From Unio delphinus (Eukaryota; Mollusca; Bivalvia; Unionida; Unionidae): 64,000 nucleotides of DNA. The stretch is taken from contig JAQISU010000134.1 in the NCBI GenBank assembly GCA_029339505.1, forward strand, positions 646,501 to 710,500, read 5' to 3'. Positions 45,163-59,114 of the stretch are shown piece after piece. The translations under genes were made by a program, and so were the position numbers. The notes under the pieces are model-generated. The model had not been told where the DNA came from, did not search any database, and saw only the letters and a program-made list of their open reading frames with translations. Every line of letters starts with the position of its first letter. Within the stretch, counting starts at the first letter, position 1.

Positions 45163-46476
45163 ATGTTGGATTTTCAAGTAATGAGCGATTTCCCGGAGTC
45201 ATATTCAGCATTAACGTGAGTACTTTATAAATATAAATATATGATTTTGAAAGGAAACGAATGGTTGGATGACTCTCTTCCCCACAAATGCACCCCTCCC
45301 CCGCCATTTACACAGTATTCGACCTGACCAAACGCTACTATTTAATAGTTAACCTTTTGTTTATGGTTGGTAGGTTGGAAGAGAAAAGTGTCATGTGCAC
45401 TTCTACTATCATTATCTAAACTGATTAAGAATCGTAAGATCCAATTAAAAATTGTTTCCATTCTACCCATTACAGTAATCAAAATAGAGCTCTGTAAAAG
45501 AACGCGTTGGTTTCATTATATTGCACGAATGGTGCTTGATTATTACAGCATGACCCGACAACCATAGGTAGCTTCAAATAAATGAAAGAAACTCTAAAAT
45601 AGGTGCTTTCTTCCTTTTCCTACTGTTGTTGTTGTTGTAGGGTTTAACGCCATTTTTGTTAGCACACGATAGGCTATACATGGCGGCTAGTATTATTGGT
45701 GGAAGAAGAACCCGGGAAATACCCTGGGAAAGAACCACCGACCCACGATAAGCTACTGACAAGCTTTCTCACATACCCACATTAGCCGAATCTTAGACTC
45801 GTTCCCACGCAGAGGTGAGATGGCAGTGATCCGTAGCGGAGAGCGCTTTAGACCACTCGGCCACTCGCCCGCTCCCAGTCCGCCCCACCCCTTTTTTCTT
45901 TCTTTATTTCCCTACTGTAGGATCATAATATTGTTCCATTGCTAAAGTTTAAATTCTCGATTTAATTCCTTATTTATCTTGAGAAAAATAAATATATTTA
46001 ATGACATATTGATGTGAAAGGTTAGATAATGGAAATTAGATAATGGAAATGGACAAACTAAAACTAATAAAATTGCTCGACAGTTTTCAATCGGCAGATT
46101 ACACTATTACACTAAATCATGCAAACTAACCGGAAACTGCAGTCGAAGGACAGTTCTTTTCGTTTTGAAGGCACCATCAGCAAATTAGTAAAAACACCAC
46201 CGGAAATGTTCCTATAGTTTTCACATGAAGATAATGTAGTTAAGCTGACTTTGCTGTTGATTTAACCTCATCTCACGTAATGAATAATTTTGATCCAATT
46301 TATTATAGTTATACATAACTCAATATACTTCTTATTTCTGTTTAAGTGACTTTGACTTCTGGGCGGATGTTCTGAAGGAGAGAGCTCTCAGCCAAGATTG
46401 GTGTGAGAGTAAGGCTCTGGCCTGGAACAAGAAACTTCAAACACGTCTGACCATGGCGAGAGGTACCCATCTAACG

Positions 46477-46560
<84 letters not shown>

Positions 46561-46597
46561 GCTCTCTCTCTCTCTGTCTCTCTGTCTGTCTCTCTCC

Positions 46598-46655
<58 letters not shown>

Positions 46656-48627
46656 ACCCTTGTAACATATTGCATGTAATTTACATATAACTGACATATA
46701 TTCTACTGTGACAACGTTTGCTATTGACAGATTAATTGTCAGTATGTACTTTATTATTTTGAACCTTAAAAAGTCAATATTCGCAAGGATTGTTTTTCGT
46801 TACTTCAGATTATCCTGTCATCTCGAGAGCTTTCTCTTCCTTCTTTAATGATGTTGCTATGCAACATTTGGATGTCGAAAAAGACGTCTTTATATGCCTG
46901 GACGCAGCCAGAGTCTTAAGGAAGTTAGTATATGAAGTTATTTTATCTAGTACACTAACCTGAAATCACTTGTTATTTATTTTGAAAGTCAAGGGTTTCG
47001 TGTGCCGTTTAATGCACATATTGATCGATGTTCCTGTTTTATTCATGGAAAACTAGTTATTTGATGATTGGTGTTTGTTTGATATGTGACATATTCGTGT
47101 ATCCAAATTATGTTAAAGTTCATCTGCTGCTTGGGTAAATTCGTTTTCTTTTAATAGAATTTAAATTCACAACGTTACTGTTTGACTTTAAAGATTCAAG
47201 ATGAGTTTTATATTAATTAGACCTATTGTATAGCGCTAAATAACCTAAACATTCTGGTGCACCGTTACAAAACAATCAATCAATCATTATATCAATTAAC
47301 ATTGGAATGCAATTGATCATAAAAGCGTGGTAATCATAAGTGACTTAGACGAGACCGAAGATTTCTCGCTAAGCAAGCAGAACCTAAAATGTCTCCCAAA
47401 TGTTAGTGACATTTTTAATTTCTTTCTCAGTTTCTTTTCACACAGTTTAGAGGTATATTTGTCTAGTGGCTTACAGTTCTTTTAAATGTTCATCAAACAA
47501 CCTTATTTCAGATTTTCTATGTGTTCAGAAGAGAAAATGATCTTGAACATTCTGAGAAAAGCCCTTAAGAAGACCAGAAAAACATATATTCATGCATACA
47601 GACAGACTGAGAACAGGCGGCGGGTAAGAATAGGAGAATATTTTGCACCCATATTCATCTGGATAAAAAGATAGTGCAATTACTTAGACCATTCATAAGA
47701 TGTCTTTAAATCTATTGTTTCCTTTTTTATTTCAACACAATCTTTACTGCATAGCAATTCTTCAGGCGGACAAGGCAAAACTGTATAATATAATCTATGT
47801 ACATCTTAGCATACAAATGACTATTTATACTGCATAAGTATTTTTCATTATATATATTCATTCTTACCTAATCTGAATGATGAGAACATTTTTTAAATGA
47901 TAAACACCAACAATAATGTCGAGAATAATAACAACACAAAGAATACTGATGATGACTGAGGCGATTATGATGAGTTGTAATCTCATAATTCCACAAATCG
48001 GCATAAAATGTTTTCTTATATTGGTAATCTATTGGTCCACAACTGCATTAAGTCATTAGATTAACTGACATTATGGTGACTCTCATTACTTTTAGAACTA
48101 TTTAATTTCTTGATTTGTACAGATGTATAAGGACGTTTTAATCCGTCTAGAGTCCAAAATGAGATTCAAGAAGGTCATCAAACAGGCTCTTAGGGTCAAG
48201 GCCAAAGAAGCCGCCGACCGCTTTGTGAAAGCCCTAGAATTAGAGCAGACGGCGAAGGTGAAGATGATCACGGTAATGCTGTTTCTTTTTCATGTTCACT
48301 TATTGTTACATGCGTTGAACAGTAACTTCAGAAAACTCATATAACATACTCTCAGTGGCTCCGATTTGGGCATGTTGTTGGGGGAAACTTGAGAAGCCAA
48401 GATAAACCGACAGCCTTGGACTGACCATCACTTACATGTAAAAACTGGAGATTTTTCACAAGAGATACAAAGTATCTTCATTATTCGCGATTTAGATTTA
48501 CTGTCATGCTATTATTAAATGCATTTTCATTGAACTGACTAGATACTATAGTTTGGAGGCATCATAAGACAGGACTTTACAATAGATAGTGTTAAAGTTA
48601 TCACCCCTCTCTGTATGTCTGTCTGTC

Positions 48628-48683
<56 letters not shown>

Positions 48684-49995
48684 TAGAAGTAACCATGATT
48701 ATTTCTGCGTTGTATGACGGATTTTATGCTAAATACAAAAGGATTATCCCTAAAGATTAGTGACGGAGTTTACACATCGGTGTTTGCTGCCTATTTCCTC
48801 AGCTCAAATGCATAGAAAATATAGATTGTTCTTCAGGTTCCTTTCATATGTGTTCATTTGTTTCACTGAATCTTCCAAGTTATTCAATTCATGTTTCCCC
48901 ACTATAATGCATATAATCCTGTTTTCTACATACAACTATTATAAGCTTGTTTCTTCTGTAAATTCTTGTAAACAGTGCACAGTTAAGAACTCGAAGGGAC
49001 TTCTGATATGTCTTAGTATTGTTTATACTTTCAATAACATTATATTGTAAAGACAGAAGAAAAATGGATCAGTGGGGGTGGGGTGGGGATGGATGTATTC
49101 TCCAATCCCGTATTCTTAATTTATCTACTATCCACCTTTCTGTTAGGTTATGGAGAAATACGAATATGTCTCCAAGCGAGTAGCTGTAAGAAAAGTACAG
49201 TACTTTCTCGACACATGGAAAACAGCGCTTTCTCGTTACATGAAACAAACCTTCACTTCCACCGAGAAATGTGTTGGGTATGAATGCATTATTTATGCAA
49301 TTGCAACAATCTATACTGCTATTAAGATATTTAAGTGGAATTTTTGTTTGGACTCGTGCTATACTATATAGGTTTCTACATTTGTCGCTTCTAAACTGTG
49401 AATGGAGTCAAACAGTTGTTAAATAAGTTACTAGTTGATTTAGTTGCTGAATTCCTTTCTTTTGATATTTCTCTGTAATTTACATGAAGTCTAATTGGAG
49501 AGTGATGTTCGTCTATATGCAGTTAGCCGAGGAGCTTTATCTTATATTAAAGGAGATTATTTTGCTCATCTTTATCTTCTTAAATGTTGAATGTATTGAT
49601 GTTTTGTCCGTGGACATATCATCTTTATGAATATATATGCATCCACCTTAACTGTGCGATAAATCATATACTACATCGCTTATTGGCTTGAAACTTGAAC
49701 CTCAATTTTCGTTCTTATCTGTGTAATGTGTCTTCGTCTTTATGGCCAGTTTGTGTCCTCTTAAGCACTATCAGCATTGACAGAAGAAGAATAAAATGCA
49801 TTGTAAGAGTATATATGGATTAAGCTTTATCACACCGATGAAACCTTGGTGACTGTAATTTTCGTTCTAAAGTCAATTGGACAACTTTAATTTTTACGAC
49901 CCACTGAAGCAAGAATATTTTCTTATCCATACTTTTGCTTTCTTTCCTAAAAGGCTCGAAAAGTATAAAATAATGTAAAGTTATACATTTTGCCA

Positions 49996-50039
<44 letters not shown>

Positions 50040-52449
50040 GCAGAAATCCATACTTAGATGCATTTGTGCGAGTCCTTGCAGTTAATGCACATGATGCGGT
50101 CGAATCACTATTTGAGCGCAAAAGACAAATATTCACAACACTACAAGTAAATGTAAGTAATAAATGAGGATATTTTAACAGAGATGATTCAGTTTAATCT
50201 GGATAATGTTTTAGCATACTAGTTTTCATCATTCTTTCAATGAAATTTACATAGTTTAATTTCTTCAACGTTTTTACAGAATTTGGATAAAGATTCCTTA
50301 AAAATCTCGTCTCTTTTATTGAATTTCTAATTATTGACCTTAAAAAAAATAAAGTATAACGCAATGTTATTTCTAACTTTTGTGGAACCTTTGCATTACT
50401 CCTGATGGGGCATTATAATCTATCATCTTTCACCAACTTTTGTTTGCCTCTTTTTCCTAGTTTGCCTTGATATAGGAACAAACGTTTGATATTTCAGCAT
50501 TCGTATCTTTATATTCCATTCCTTTATATGTAAAACCAGTTTCATAACTTGAAGCTAACCTTTTAATTCTAAGTAGTTTAACGAGAACGATTCATTTACT
50601 GCGAATACAATTCCATCGCTTACAAGTTAATTAGGTAACTTGGTGTAAAAGGGTTATGAATGTATTTCTTTTTAAAATAGAGGAACACTGACGTTGGTGT
50701 AGATGCTAAACAAGTTCTTGGATTTGAGCCAAAAGTAAAATCCATGACACAGAAGGTCCATGACAGAGAGTCATATTTGGGTAAGTATATATTTCAGTAT
50801 GTACACCGTAATATGAAGTCCTAATAATACGCTTATGAAAATGCAAGAAATGCTTGACAAGAAATCCCCACAACGCCAAAAATGTGAATAACTTTGTTAT
50901 CTAGTATTAAGAGTGTGCACTTCTACACGAGAGGAACTCAACCAATGTCAACGCGAAACGTTAAAGGAAACAAACTTACACGCATCAACAGTTAATACAT
51001 ATTGCTTTGTCGTCGCTTTCGTCTATTTTGAAGGACAAAATTATCGCTATCAATAATTTTCGTTATCTTGTTCTACAGAGTACTCTGGTCTTGCTGACTC
51101 CGTGTTTTTGCCTCCTGGCTTTACATGGCAAGAAGTCGACCAAGATACAAGGCAGAACAAAGTGACATCTTCAGGTTAGTTATTAAAATAGATAAATACA
51201 TTTAAATAAATCAATACAAAATATGTTTGAAGACAATAATATGAAACATGCACATTGCTCCTATATCATACAGGTTAATAGTGTAGATATTTGGTTGGTA
51301 TAAACAATAAAGTTTAGTATTGAACTTGTTTGTAATTTAAATTTTGCTTAGTTTCTATAGATATTCATGTGTCTTCTATAAAACTCTCCTATATCGAAAA
51401 CGTTGTCATGTATGTTTGAAATGTGATTGAAACAAGAGAATGCAATTGAAACTATCGATTTTAAAAATTATGACGGAGTCGGCATCGAGCCAAGGACAGC
51501 AGAGGGACAAAGCGAGCATGTCATTGTGTGCTATACCGGTTGTCTGACTCTGCAACATACTGTATTTTTCTAACCTTTCGACCAATTGACAAATGAATGA
51601 AAAATCGCAGTTCATCCTTTTAAGTTATTTTAAATACAGAATAATGTGCACGTCATTAAATCTTTCAGACTTGTCTACACCACTCAGACAACAAATGACA
51701 GTTGTGCATGACTATAAGGCCAGTGGAAAAGACGAGCTCACGTGCAAGAAAGGTAAGATATCATTATATTTTACTTGCAGAGAAGCATATCACATTTTCA
51801 TACATTTTAAAAACATATTCTAAACTCTTGCAATATATTGCCTTTTTCTCAGGATATTATTGTTATTGGTGCTGGTGGTTTTTTTCTTTATTTGAAAGAG
51901 ATAACACTATTTAGTACAATCTGAAAAGTAGTAGATTTTCTTTCTGTATCTTCATTAATTTTATCTTTTTTGATCAACGAGATAAAATTCTACAAATCTC
52001 GGCAAATATATGTGACTGAGTTGTATCTGTATATTACCCAGCGGGATAAAAGCAGGAAAAATGAAATGGGGTTATCTTTACTTTCAGCTAGTACTATTAA
52101 TACTTTTAATCAATGATTTAAATCCTCCTCATAATACGAAATATACATAAATCTCATTTCCACTTACTGTAGATATAGGAGGAACAATACAAATAAAAAT
52201 ACAAGTGAAACCTGTTGCTGCTACATACTTTTAACAATTACTCGCTGACACAGAATGTACTAATGTATCAACATTTTATCCACAGGAATGGTGATCAATC
52301 AACTGACGGATGCCAATGAACTTGGAATGGCACTCGGTTTTTATAAGAGAAACGTTCCTTTCAATAAGATAGAAATCGGCTTTTTCCCCGTAAAGTGTGT
52401 GAGCAATGAACCCCGACTTGTTTTAAAGAAAAGCTGCCGACGCAACTAG
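45163..52449 (+). CDS. Copy E (complete, 11 exons): PACSIN-like F-BAR/SH3 protein, 409 aa
   Basis: Exons: 45163-45215, 46347-46462, 46809-46923, 47512-47623, 48123-48272, 49147-49277, 50044-50152, 50681-50780, 51079-51174, 51669-51752, 52286-52449 (TAG at 52447). Same exon lengths and an open frame. The one private missense change seen is Gln122 to His (CAT at 47591) in the basic helix encoded by exon 4. Residue 349 is Asp. It shares the AAA codon for Lys160 with copy B, whereas C, D and F use AAG. Confidence 0.8.
45625..45872 (-). mobile_element. tRNA-derived SINE (type 1) in intron 1 of copy E
   Basis: Same insertion as in copy B. Confidence 0.7.
46478..46652. repeat. CT microsatellite in intron 2 of copy E
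   Basis: Single CT tract with several CTGT and one GTAGCT interruption. Confidence 0.97.
48632..48679. repeat. CT microsatellite in intron 5 of copy E
   Basis: Shortest allele of this tract in the window. Confidence 0.97.
49998..50039. repeat. TTA microsatellite at the exon 7 acceptor, copy E
   Basis: TTA repeats directly before the acceptor. Confidence 0.95.
50280..50353 (+). other. Possible alternative terminal exon with AATAAA, copy E
   Basis: Acceptor-like site before 50280, TAA at 50328-50330 and AATAAA at 50348-50353. Confidence 0.35.
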
Positions 52450-52459
52450 CCTAATAACA

Positions 52460-52465
52460 ATTAAA
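52460..52465 (+). terminator. Candidate polyadenylation signal (ATTAAA), copy E
   Basis: Begins 11 bp after the stop at 52449. Confidence 0.4.
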
Positions 52466-52636
52466 TTGTCGGGTATTTTATAACAAAAATGTAAATATTG
52501 TATATACATGCAAATTCATTATTTTTTATTCTAGTGAAAGCATTACGAATAATGGTATTATCTCGGGGACTCTTACATTCCTGATGCCAGCAATGGGCCT
52601 GCCACTGAATATTGATCATAATAATTTTATTTGTGC

Positions 52637-52703
<67 letters not shown>

Positions 52704-52705
<2 letters not shown>

Positions 52706-54581
52706 TGGTTTTCTGCTTAATAAGATACCTTCGTTGCACTCTGCTATACTAAGTCAGGCGAATGCCGATGCCATATTGTCACATGATCAAAACAAAAAAA
52801 ATGGCATTATACGGAGAGACTGAGTTAATCTAACCGTGGCACATTTATTTCTTTAATAGTCTTGTTCTTAATGACACAATATTAACTTTACTAACACTTT
52901 TACTATGAACTATAACGGTAGTTATATTATGTACAAGATTAACCACCAATTTGTCATAGAATACTAAGTTTTACAAATATTTTTGCTAGTCGGCGAAGAT
53001 GAAAGAAAAGGGTACACACAACGGTATTTTTATAATATTGCACATTTTACACAGGTCATCGCAGAGATTCCTTCTCCAATCGATTCCTTGATAAATTTTA
53101 ATAATATGAGGTGATGAACACTTGATCAAGGAGTCAATTACAGATCTAAGTTTCAAATGATGTAATCTACGAAACATTTATTTCACAAAATAGTGTTATC
53201 CCATTCCTCTTTAATATATAAGAGATGGTATTTTTGTCTTATATCTTCAGCAAATGAATGCTATCGTCTGTCCGTTACGTCAATTTCGGAAGTGAAAAGT
53301 ATCACGAGATTAATTGCAATCGATGTTTGTTAAATGATGCAGTCGGAGTGTTCGATATTGAACCAAATATCGTCATATTCACCCCCTCTAGAAATAGGGT
53401 TCAACTATACAACACATAGGGTACCCAGAAAACCCACTCCATGCCGCTTTCCGCTAACTTCATAAAAGAGATAGCATTTGGTCTTAATATCTGGCAAACA
53501 AAATTTTTCATGTGTCGCCTTCAATCAATTCTGATGTATAAAGGATCAAGGAATTGATTGCAAATGGAATATATATTGGACATTACATGGTGCAGTATGA
53601 ATGCACAATATTAAATCAAATATCGTTACATTCATCCCCTCGTTGGATAGGGTTGATCTTGTTGTTGTTGTTGTTGTTATTATTATTGTGATTGTTATAG
53701 AGTTTAACGCCATTTTCCAGCACAAGATGGGTTATACATGGCGGCCACTATAAATATTGGAGGGTAGAACTCGGAAAACGCCAGCAAGAACCACCGATCC
53801 ACGAGCAGCTACTGGCAACCTTCTCACGTAACCACATTAGCTGCATCTGAGACTCGAACCTCTGCAGACAGAGGTGAGATGGCAATGATCCGTAGCGGTG
53901 AGCGCTTTAGGCCACTCGGCAAGTCAGGGCTCCGCCCTCGAATAGGGTTGCTATTTCAATCCTAATGCTTGGTAAAGTCTGAGGTGTCGTGTAAAGCGAG
54001 ATATCACTATCGATGTAAAATTGATCAGGTAATTTATCGCAACCAGACTATGTTGGCTGACTTAGTATGAAGTGTGCAATATTTGCAAGAAAATTGTTTC
54101 CCTCACCCCCTCTTGAAAGAAGGGTGATATTTTCGTATTAATCTGTGGCTATATTTTGGCTATCGTACATTATCTCATATCAATTTCGATTTAAAAATTA
54201 TCAAGGAATCGATTGGAAAATTATTTTTTAGATGACGCTGTATAAAATGTGCAATATGAACAAAACTATCGTTGTGCGTACGCTTTTATTTCATCTTCCC
54301 TAGTAGTAAAAAAGTTTGTAAAAATTATTATATGACCTAACTGGTGGTTAACCTTGAACACCAGATAACGACTGCTATAGTCCAAATCAAAAGTATTAGT
54401 GGAGTTCACATTGTGTCACTAAGAATGAGGATATTAAAGGAATAAATGTGCAGATGTTAGATATACTAGATCTCTCCGTATGAGACCATTTGTTTCGATC
54501 AGGTGACAATATGGCGTCGGCGTTCGCCTGACTTATATAGCAGAGTGCAACGCAGAGAGCATGATAAACCGGGAACCGTTC

Positions 54582-54584
<3 letters not shown>
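52704..54584. mobile_element. Foldback element, unit 5
   Basis: 1881 bp, flanked by GA tracts at 52639-52703 and 54585-54641. Nested SINE at 53657-53928. Confidence 0.65.
53657..53928 (-). mobile_element. tRNA-derived SINE (type 1), nested, unit 5
   Basis: Same insertion point as in unit 1. Confidence 0.65.
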
Positions 54585-54643
<59 letters not shown>

Positions 54644-54859
54644 ATAATGTCTCAATAAGTTTATTATGTTTTACGGGTGTGAATTATCGTGATTCAGCGA
54701 ATAAACAAAATTGCCTTACATATTGTTTGTGTTATTATTTAATCATAATGTTAGCCTCATGGGTTCACCACCCACTGACAGACACCGACACACACTACCT
54801 TCCCCTTAAAAAAGAGTGAGTAATGTATTACCTGATTTTGTTTGTTTCTTTGATAAGGA

Positions 54860-55154
54860 TTCTTAACTTAGCTTTAGAAAAGATTCAGTCATATCGCTAC
54901 GATGTCTGCAGTGAGGCAGTTAAAAGTGATGTATAACACTAGGGCATCATGAAACAGACATGTAGCACGATCTCCCATTAAGTCGCTGTATCCTGACGCA
55001 AGGCCTACTAGTCCTAACACTAACCTCTTAATGCTCAGCGTCAAACGAGGCAGCTGTTAGAACCATTTTGTAAGTCTTTAGTATGACTCGGCCGGGGATC
55101 GAACCCACAATCTCCCATATCTTCGGCGGACGCTCTAACCACTAGGCCACCGGA
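54860..55154 (-). mobile_element. tRNA-derived SINE (type 2), unit 5
   Basis: Same insertion as in unit 1. Confidence 0.7.
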
Positions 55155-55413
55155 TTGGTTTGTGTTACCTGAAGATCATCGAATACGACGGTGCGAAAGA
55201 ATTTGAAGGATAAAGAATACATATTCAACAAGATGATATTCTGCAATGCTCTGAGCTTTCCAAGTATTTCAATGTATGAACCGGCGCTCACACACAAACG
55301 CACACACAAAACTATGCAATATATATGCATGGTGTATCAGTGATCTTACACGAGATCTATAAATATTTCAAACGCGGCTTGCTTTTCATTGATTTCGATC
55401 GTTTCTTGCTGCG

Positions 55414-55418
<5 letters not shown>

Positions 55419-55505
<87 letters not shown>
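55419..55505. repeat. GA microsatellite, third tract of unit 5
   Basis: Uninterrupted GA repeat; an upstream ATTTAATGG-like stretch seen in other units is deleted near 55370. Confidence 0.97.
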
Positions 55506-55507
<2 letters not shown>

Positions 55508-57417
55508 GGGGGGAGAATTGTTGGGTGGGCTATGGACATTTTCATATTGAATAAATAATCATCGATTTTCAGAACATTATACTAAGTTTATTAAACAAAA
55601 CAAAAACACACTATTATATTGATCAAAGTATGTGTTACACGCAACCGAGAGATGTACCGCTCAATGGCTACAGTATTTGCAACTTTGTATCATTTATTAC
55701 ATAAAGACTGTAAATAAATTCCATGGAAAGTGCGCACATTTCGTTACAACGAGCTACATTGTTGGAGGTTAGTTGGTGTAAGTTATATTTCAAGCGTTTT
55801 ATCCAGCACAAATACTTTTTCTCTCTCACTCCAGATTTCTTCATTTTTTGTGTTTTTGCTTCTTTTTTGTGTCCTTTAGATGTGAGAGTGAATTTGGAAC
55901 GGAAAAAAATCATTGCGATGAAATTGTGCATCATATTAAATTCATTTAAAAAGCGGGCATTATTAATACATGTATACATTAATATATAACAACTAGACAT
56001 ACAATGCACAGAAGTACATTTTGTAGCGAATACAATCGGTAGGTATGTCAGGATTTGTATGTCTAGTATCAACTTGTGGAATTTGTACATGATCTAAGCA
56101 CACCGCTAACTAAAATGACTGCTCTCTTGTGCTAAAATATCAGCCTGAATTAGTCGAAAGTACAAGTACACTATATTTAGGAGTTATTAAAACAGGGACA
56201 ATGTATGAATTACCAAATACATCAAATGTAAAAATAAAGGTTCTCGGGTCTTTTTTCAAATTTACCTCTGAAGTCCAGGAAGTGAAAATGACCAAGCGGA
56301 GCTAGCAGGTTTTGGAGAGATGCACATCGTAAGTAAGGCCAAGCTGTATACTCTATGATCCATATTACGCCCATCAATCACGCACCAAAAATTAAGGAAA
56401 TTAAAGGTTCTTTGAATACTAAATGAGGATTTAATAGGTCCTTTTTCAAGATCCAGTATATCCAAGGATATATTTTTTCTTACTATTCTAACACTATGCA
56501 AAATACAAAGCTGTAGGGCGCCAACTGAATTAATAATTTCTGCATACACAGGATGATAAAGCCCACTACTTGACACATGTCATAATAAGCATCATCTAAA
56601 AGAAACCTTTGTTAAACTTAATTTAAAGTTACATTCTAGGATATTGTTTTACTAAACTTATAACACAGAATGTGGTACACGTCATAGAGGCTAGGTATTT
56701 GTAATGGGGATTTCCAATAACCATAAATCTTACCTTAATATTTAACCGTCTATAACAGAGAACAGCTTATCCATGTATTATTTGTTTGCAAAACAAACGT
56801 TATTGGTAAGGTACAATATTAACTTGATTTTGGACAATGTCAAGTAAAAATACAATGAAAACTTACAATCATTGTTTTAAAGGTTATATTTACAAATTAA
56901 AAATACATGACACATGTACATAGTGATTGCAATAGGAGCAAATATGGCTAGAAATAAAGTACAAATATTTTATCCAGATCTGAATTTTACCTACGATAAT
57001 AACCCAACTTGTACTGCTTATATATGTAAAAAAAAATTAAATAAATTTAAACAAACGATGAAAGGTAGTTACCTCTCATCTCCCACCCATCCACACACCT
57101 AAGAATGGAAAGACAAATGGTGCAAAGCTAATATTTGAAGGTATGCTGGAGCTGTTGTGAGGCTCTTCAAGCAAAACAATGCGTAGTTCAAAAATGTGTT
57201 TACTGTGAGACGAAGTTACAGGAACTGAGTGGGAAAGGTTTATGGATTCTTTATGCAAAACTGCAATAACAATAATAATTCAGGTTGCAAATTATAATTT
57301 TAGCTATTGACATCCTCGGAATCAAAAAGAGAAATAAAAACGAACTCTTAATGTATAATTAACTTTCTGTTCTTCATTCAAGCTACTCATTTGTGTAATA
57401 TCGAAATCAAGTGAGAC
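55506..57417. other. Intergenic spacer of unit 5, no recognised gene
   Basis: Minus-strand frames at 55668-56090, 56262-56576 and 57076-57258 match those of units 3 and 4. Confidence 0.5.
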
Positions 57418-57481
57418 TGACGAAGATCACGTCACTCTTCGTGACGTAATCTATGACGCAGCGTTTCCAAGAGTGACGTTT
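57418..57481 (+). promoter_or_regulatory. TGACG motif cluster upstream of copy F
   Basis: Same motifs and spacing relative to the start at 57579. Confidence 0.42.
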
Positions 57482-57578
57482 CTTATTCTTACGCTGTGCA
57501 TCAAGCTTGCTAGACGTATTCACGTTGACAGAAAGAAATATCTGATTTTTCAAGTCTATTCTTTTCAAATTTGATGAA

Positions 57579-58879
57579 ATGTTGGATTTTCAAGTAATGA
57601 GCGATTTCCCGGAGTCATATTCAGCATTAACGTGAGTACTTTATAAATATAAATATATGATTTTGAAAGGAAACGAATGGTTGGATGACTCTCTTCCCCA
57701 CAAATTCACCCCTCCCCCGCCATTTACACAGTATTCGACCTGACCAAACGCTACTATTTAATAGTTAACCTTTTGTTTATGGTTGGTAGGTTGGAAGAGA
57801 AAAGTGTCATGTGCACTTCTACTATCATTATCTAAACTGATTAAGAATCGTAAGATCCAATTAAAAATTGTTTCCATTCTACCCATTACAGTAATCAAAA
57901 TAGAGCTCTGTAAAAGAACGCGTTGGTTTCATTATATTGCACGAATGGTGCTTGATTATTACAGCATGACCCGACAACCATAGGTAGCTTCAAATAAATG
58001 AAAGAAACTCTAAAATAGGTGCTTTCTTCCTTTTCCTACTGTTGTTGTTGTTGTAGGGTTTAACGCCATTTTTGTTAGCACACGATAGGCTATACATGGC
58101 GGCCAGTATTATTGGTGGAAGAAGAACCCGGGAAATACCCTGGGAAAGAACCACCGACCCACGATAAGCTACTGACAAGCTTTCTCACATACCCACATTA
58201 GCCGAATCTTAGACTCGTTCCCACGCAGAGGTGAGATGGCAGTGATCCGTAGCGGAGAGCGCTTTAGACCACTCGGCCACTCGCCCGCTCCCAGTCCGCC
58301 CCACCCCTTTTTTCTTTCTTTATTTCTCTACTGTAGGATCATAATATTGTTCCATCGCTAAAGTTTAAATTCTCGATTTAATTCCTTATTTATCTAGAAA
58401 AAAATAAATATATTTAATGACAGATTGATGTGAAAGGTTAGATAATGGAAATGGACAAACTAAAACTAATAAAATTGCTCGACAGTTTTCAATCGGCAGA
58501 TTACACTATTACACTAAATCATGCAAACTAACCGGAAACTGCAGTCGAAGGACAGTTCTTTTCGTTTTGAAGGCACCATCAGCAAATTAGTAAAAACACC
58601 ACCGGAAATGTTCCTATAGTTTTCACATGAAGATAATGTAGTTAAGCTGACTTTGCTGTTGATTTAACCTCATCTCACGTAATGAATAATTTTGATCCAA
58701 TTTATTATAGTTATACATAACTCAATATACTTCCTATTTCTGTTTAAGTGACTTTGACTTCTGGGCGGATGTTCTGAAGGAGAGAGCTCTCAGCCAAGAT
58801 TGGTGTGAGAGTAAGGCTCTGGCCTGGAACAAGAAACTTCAAACACGTCTGACCATGGCCAGAGGTACCCATCTAACGC

Positions 58880-58955
<76 letters not shown>

Positions 58956-59022
58956 ACCCTTGTGGCCTGGAACAAGAAACTTCAAACACGTCTGACCATG
59001 GCCAGAGGTAGCCATCTAACGC

Positions 59023-59114
<92 letters not shown>
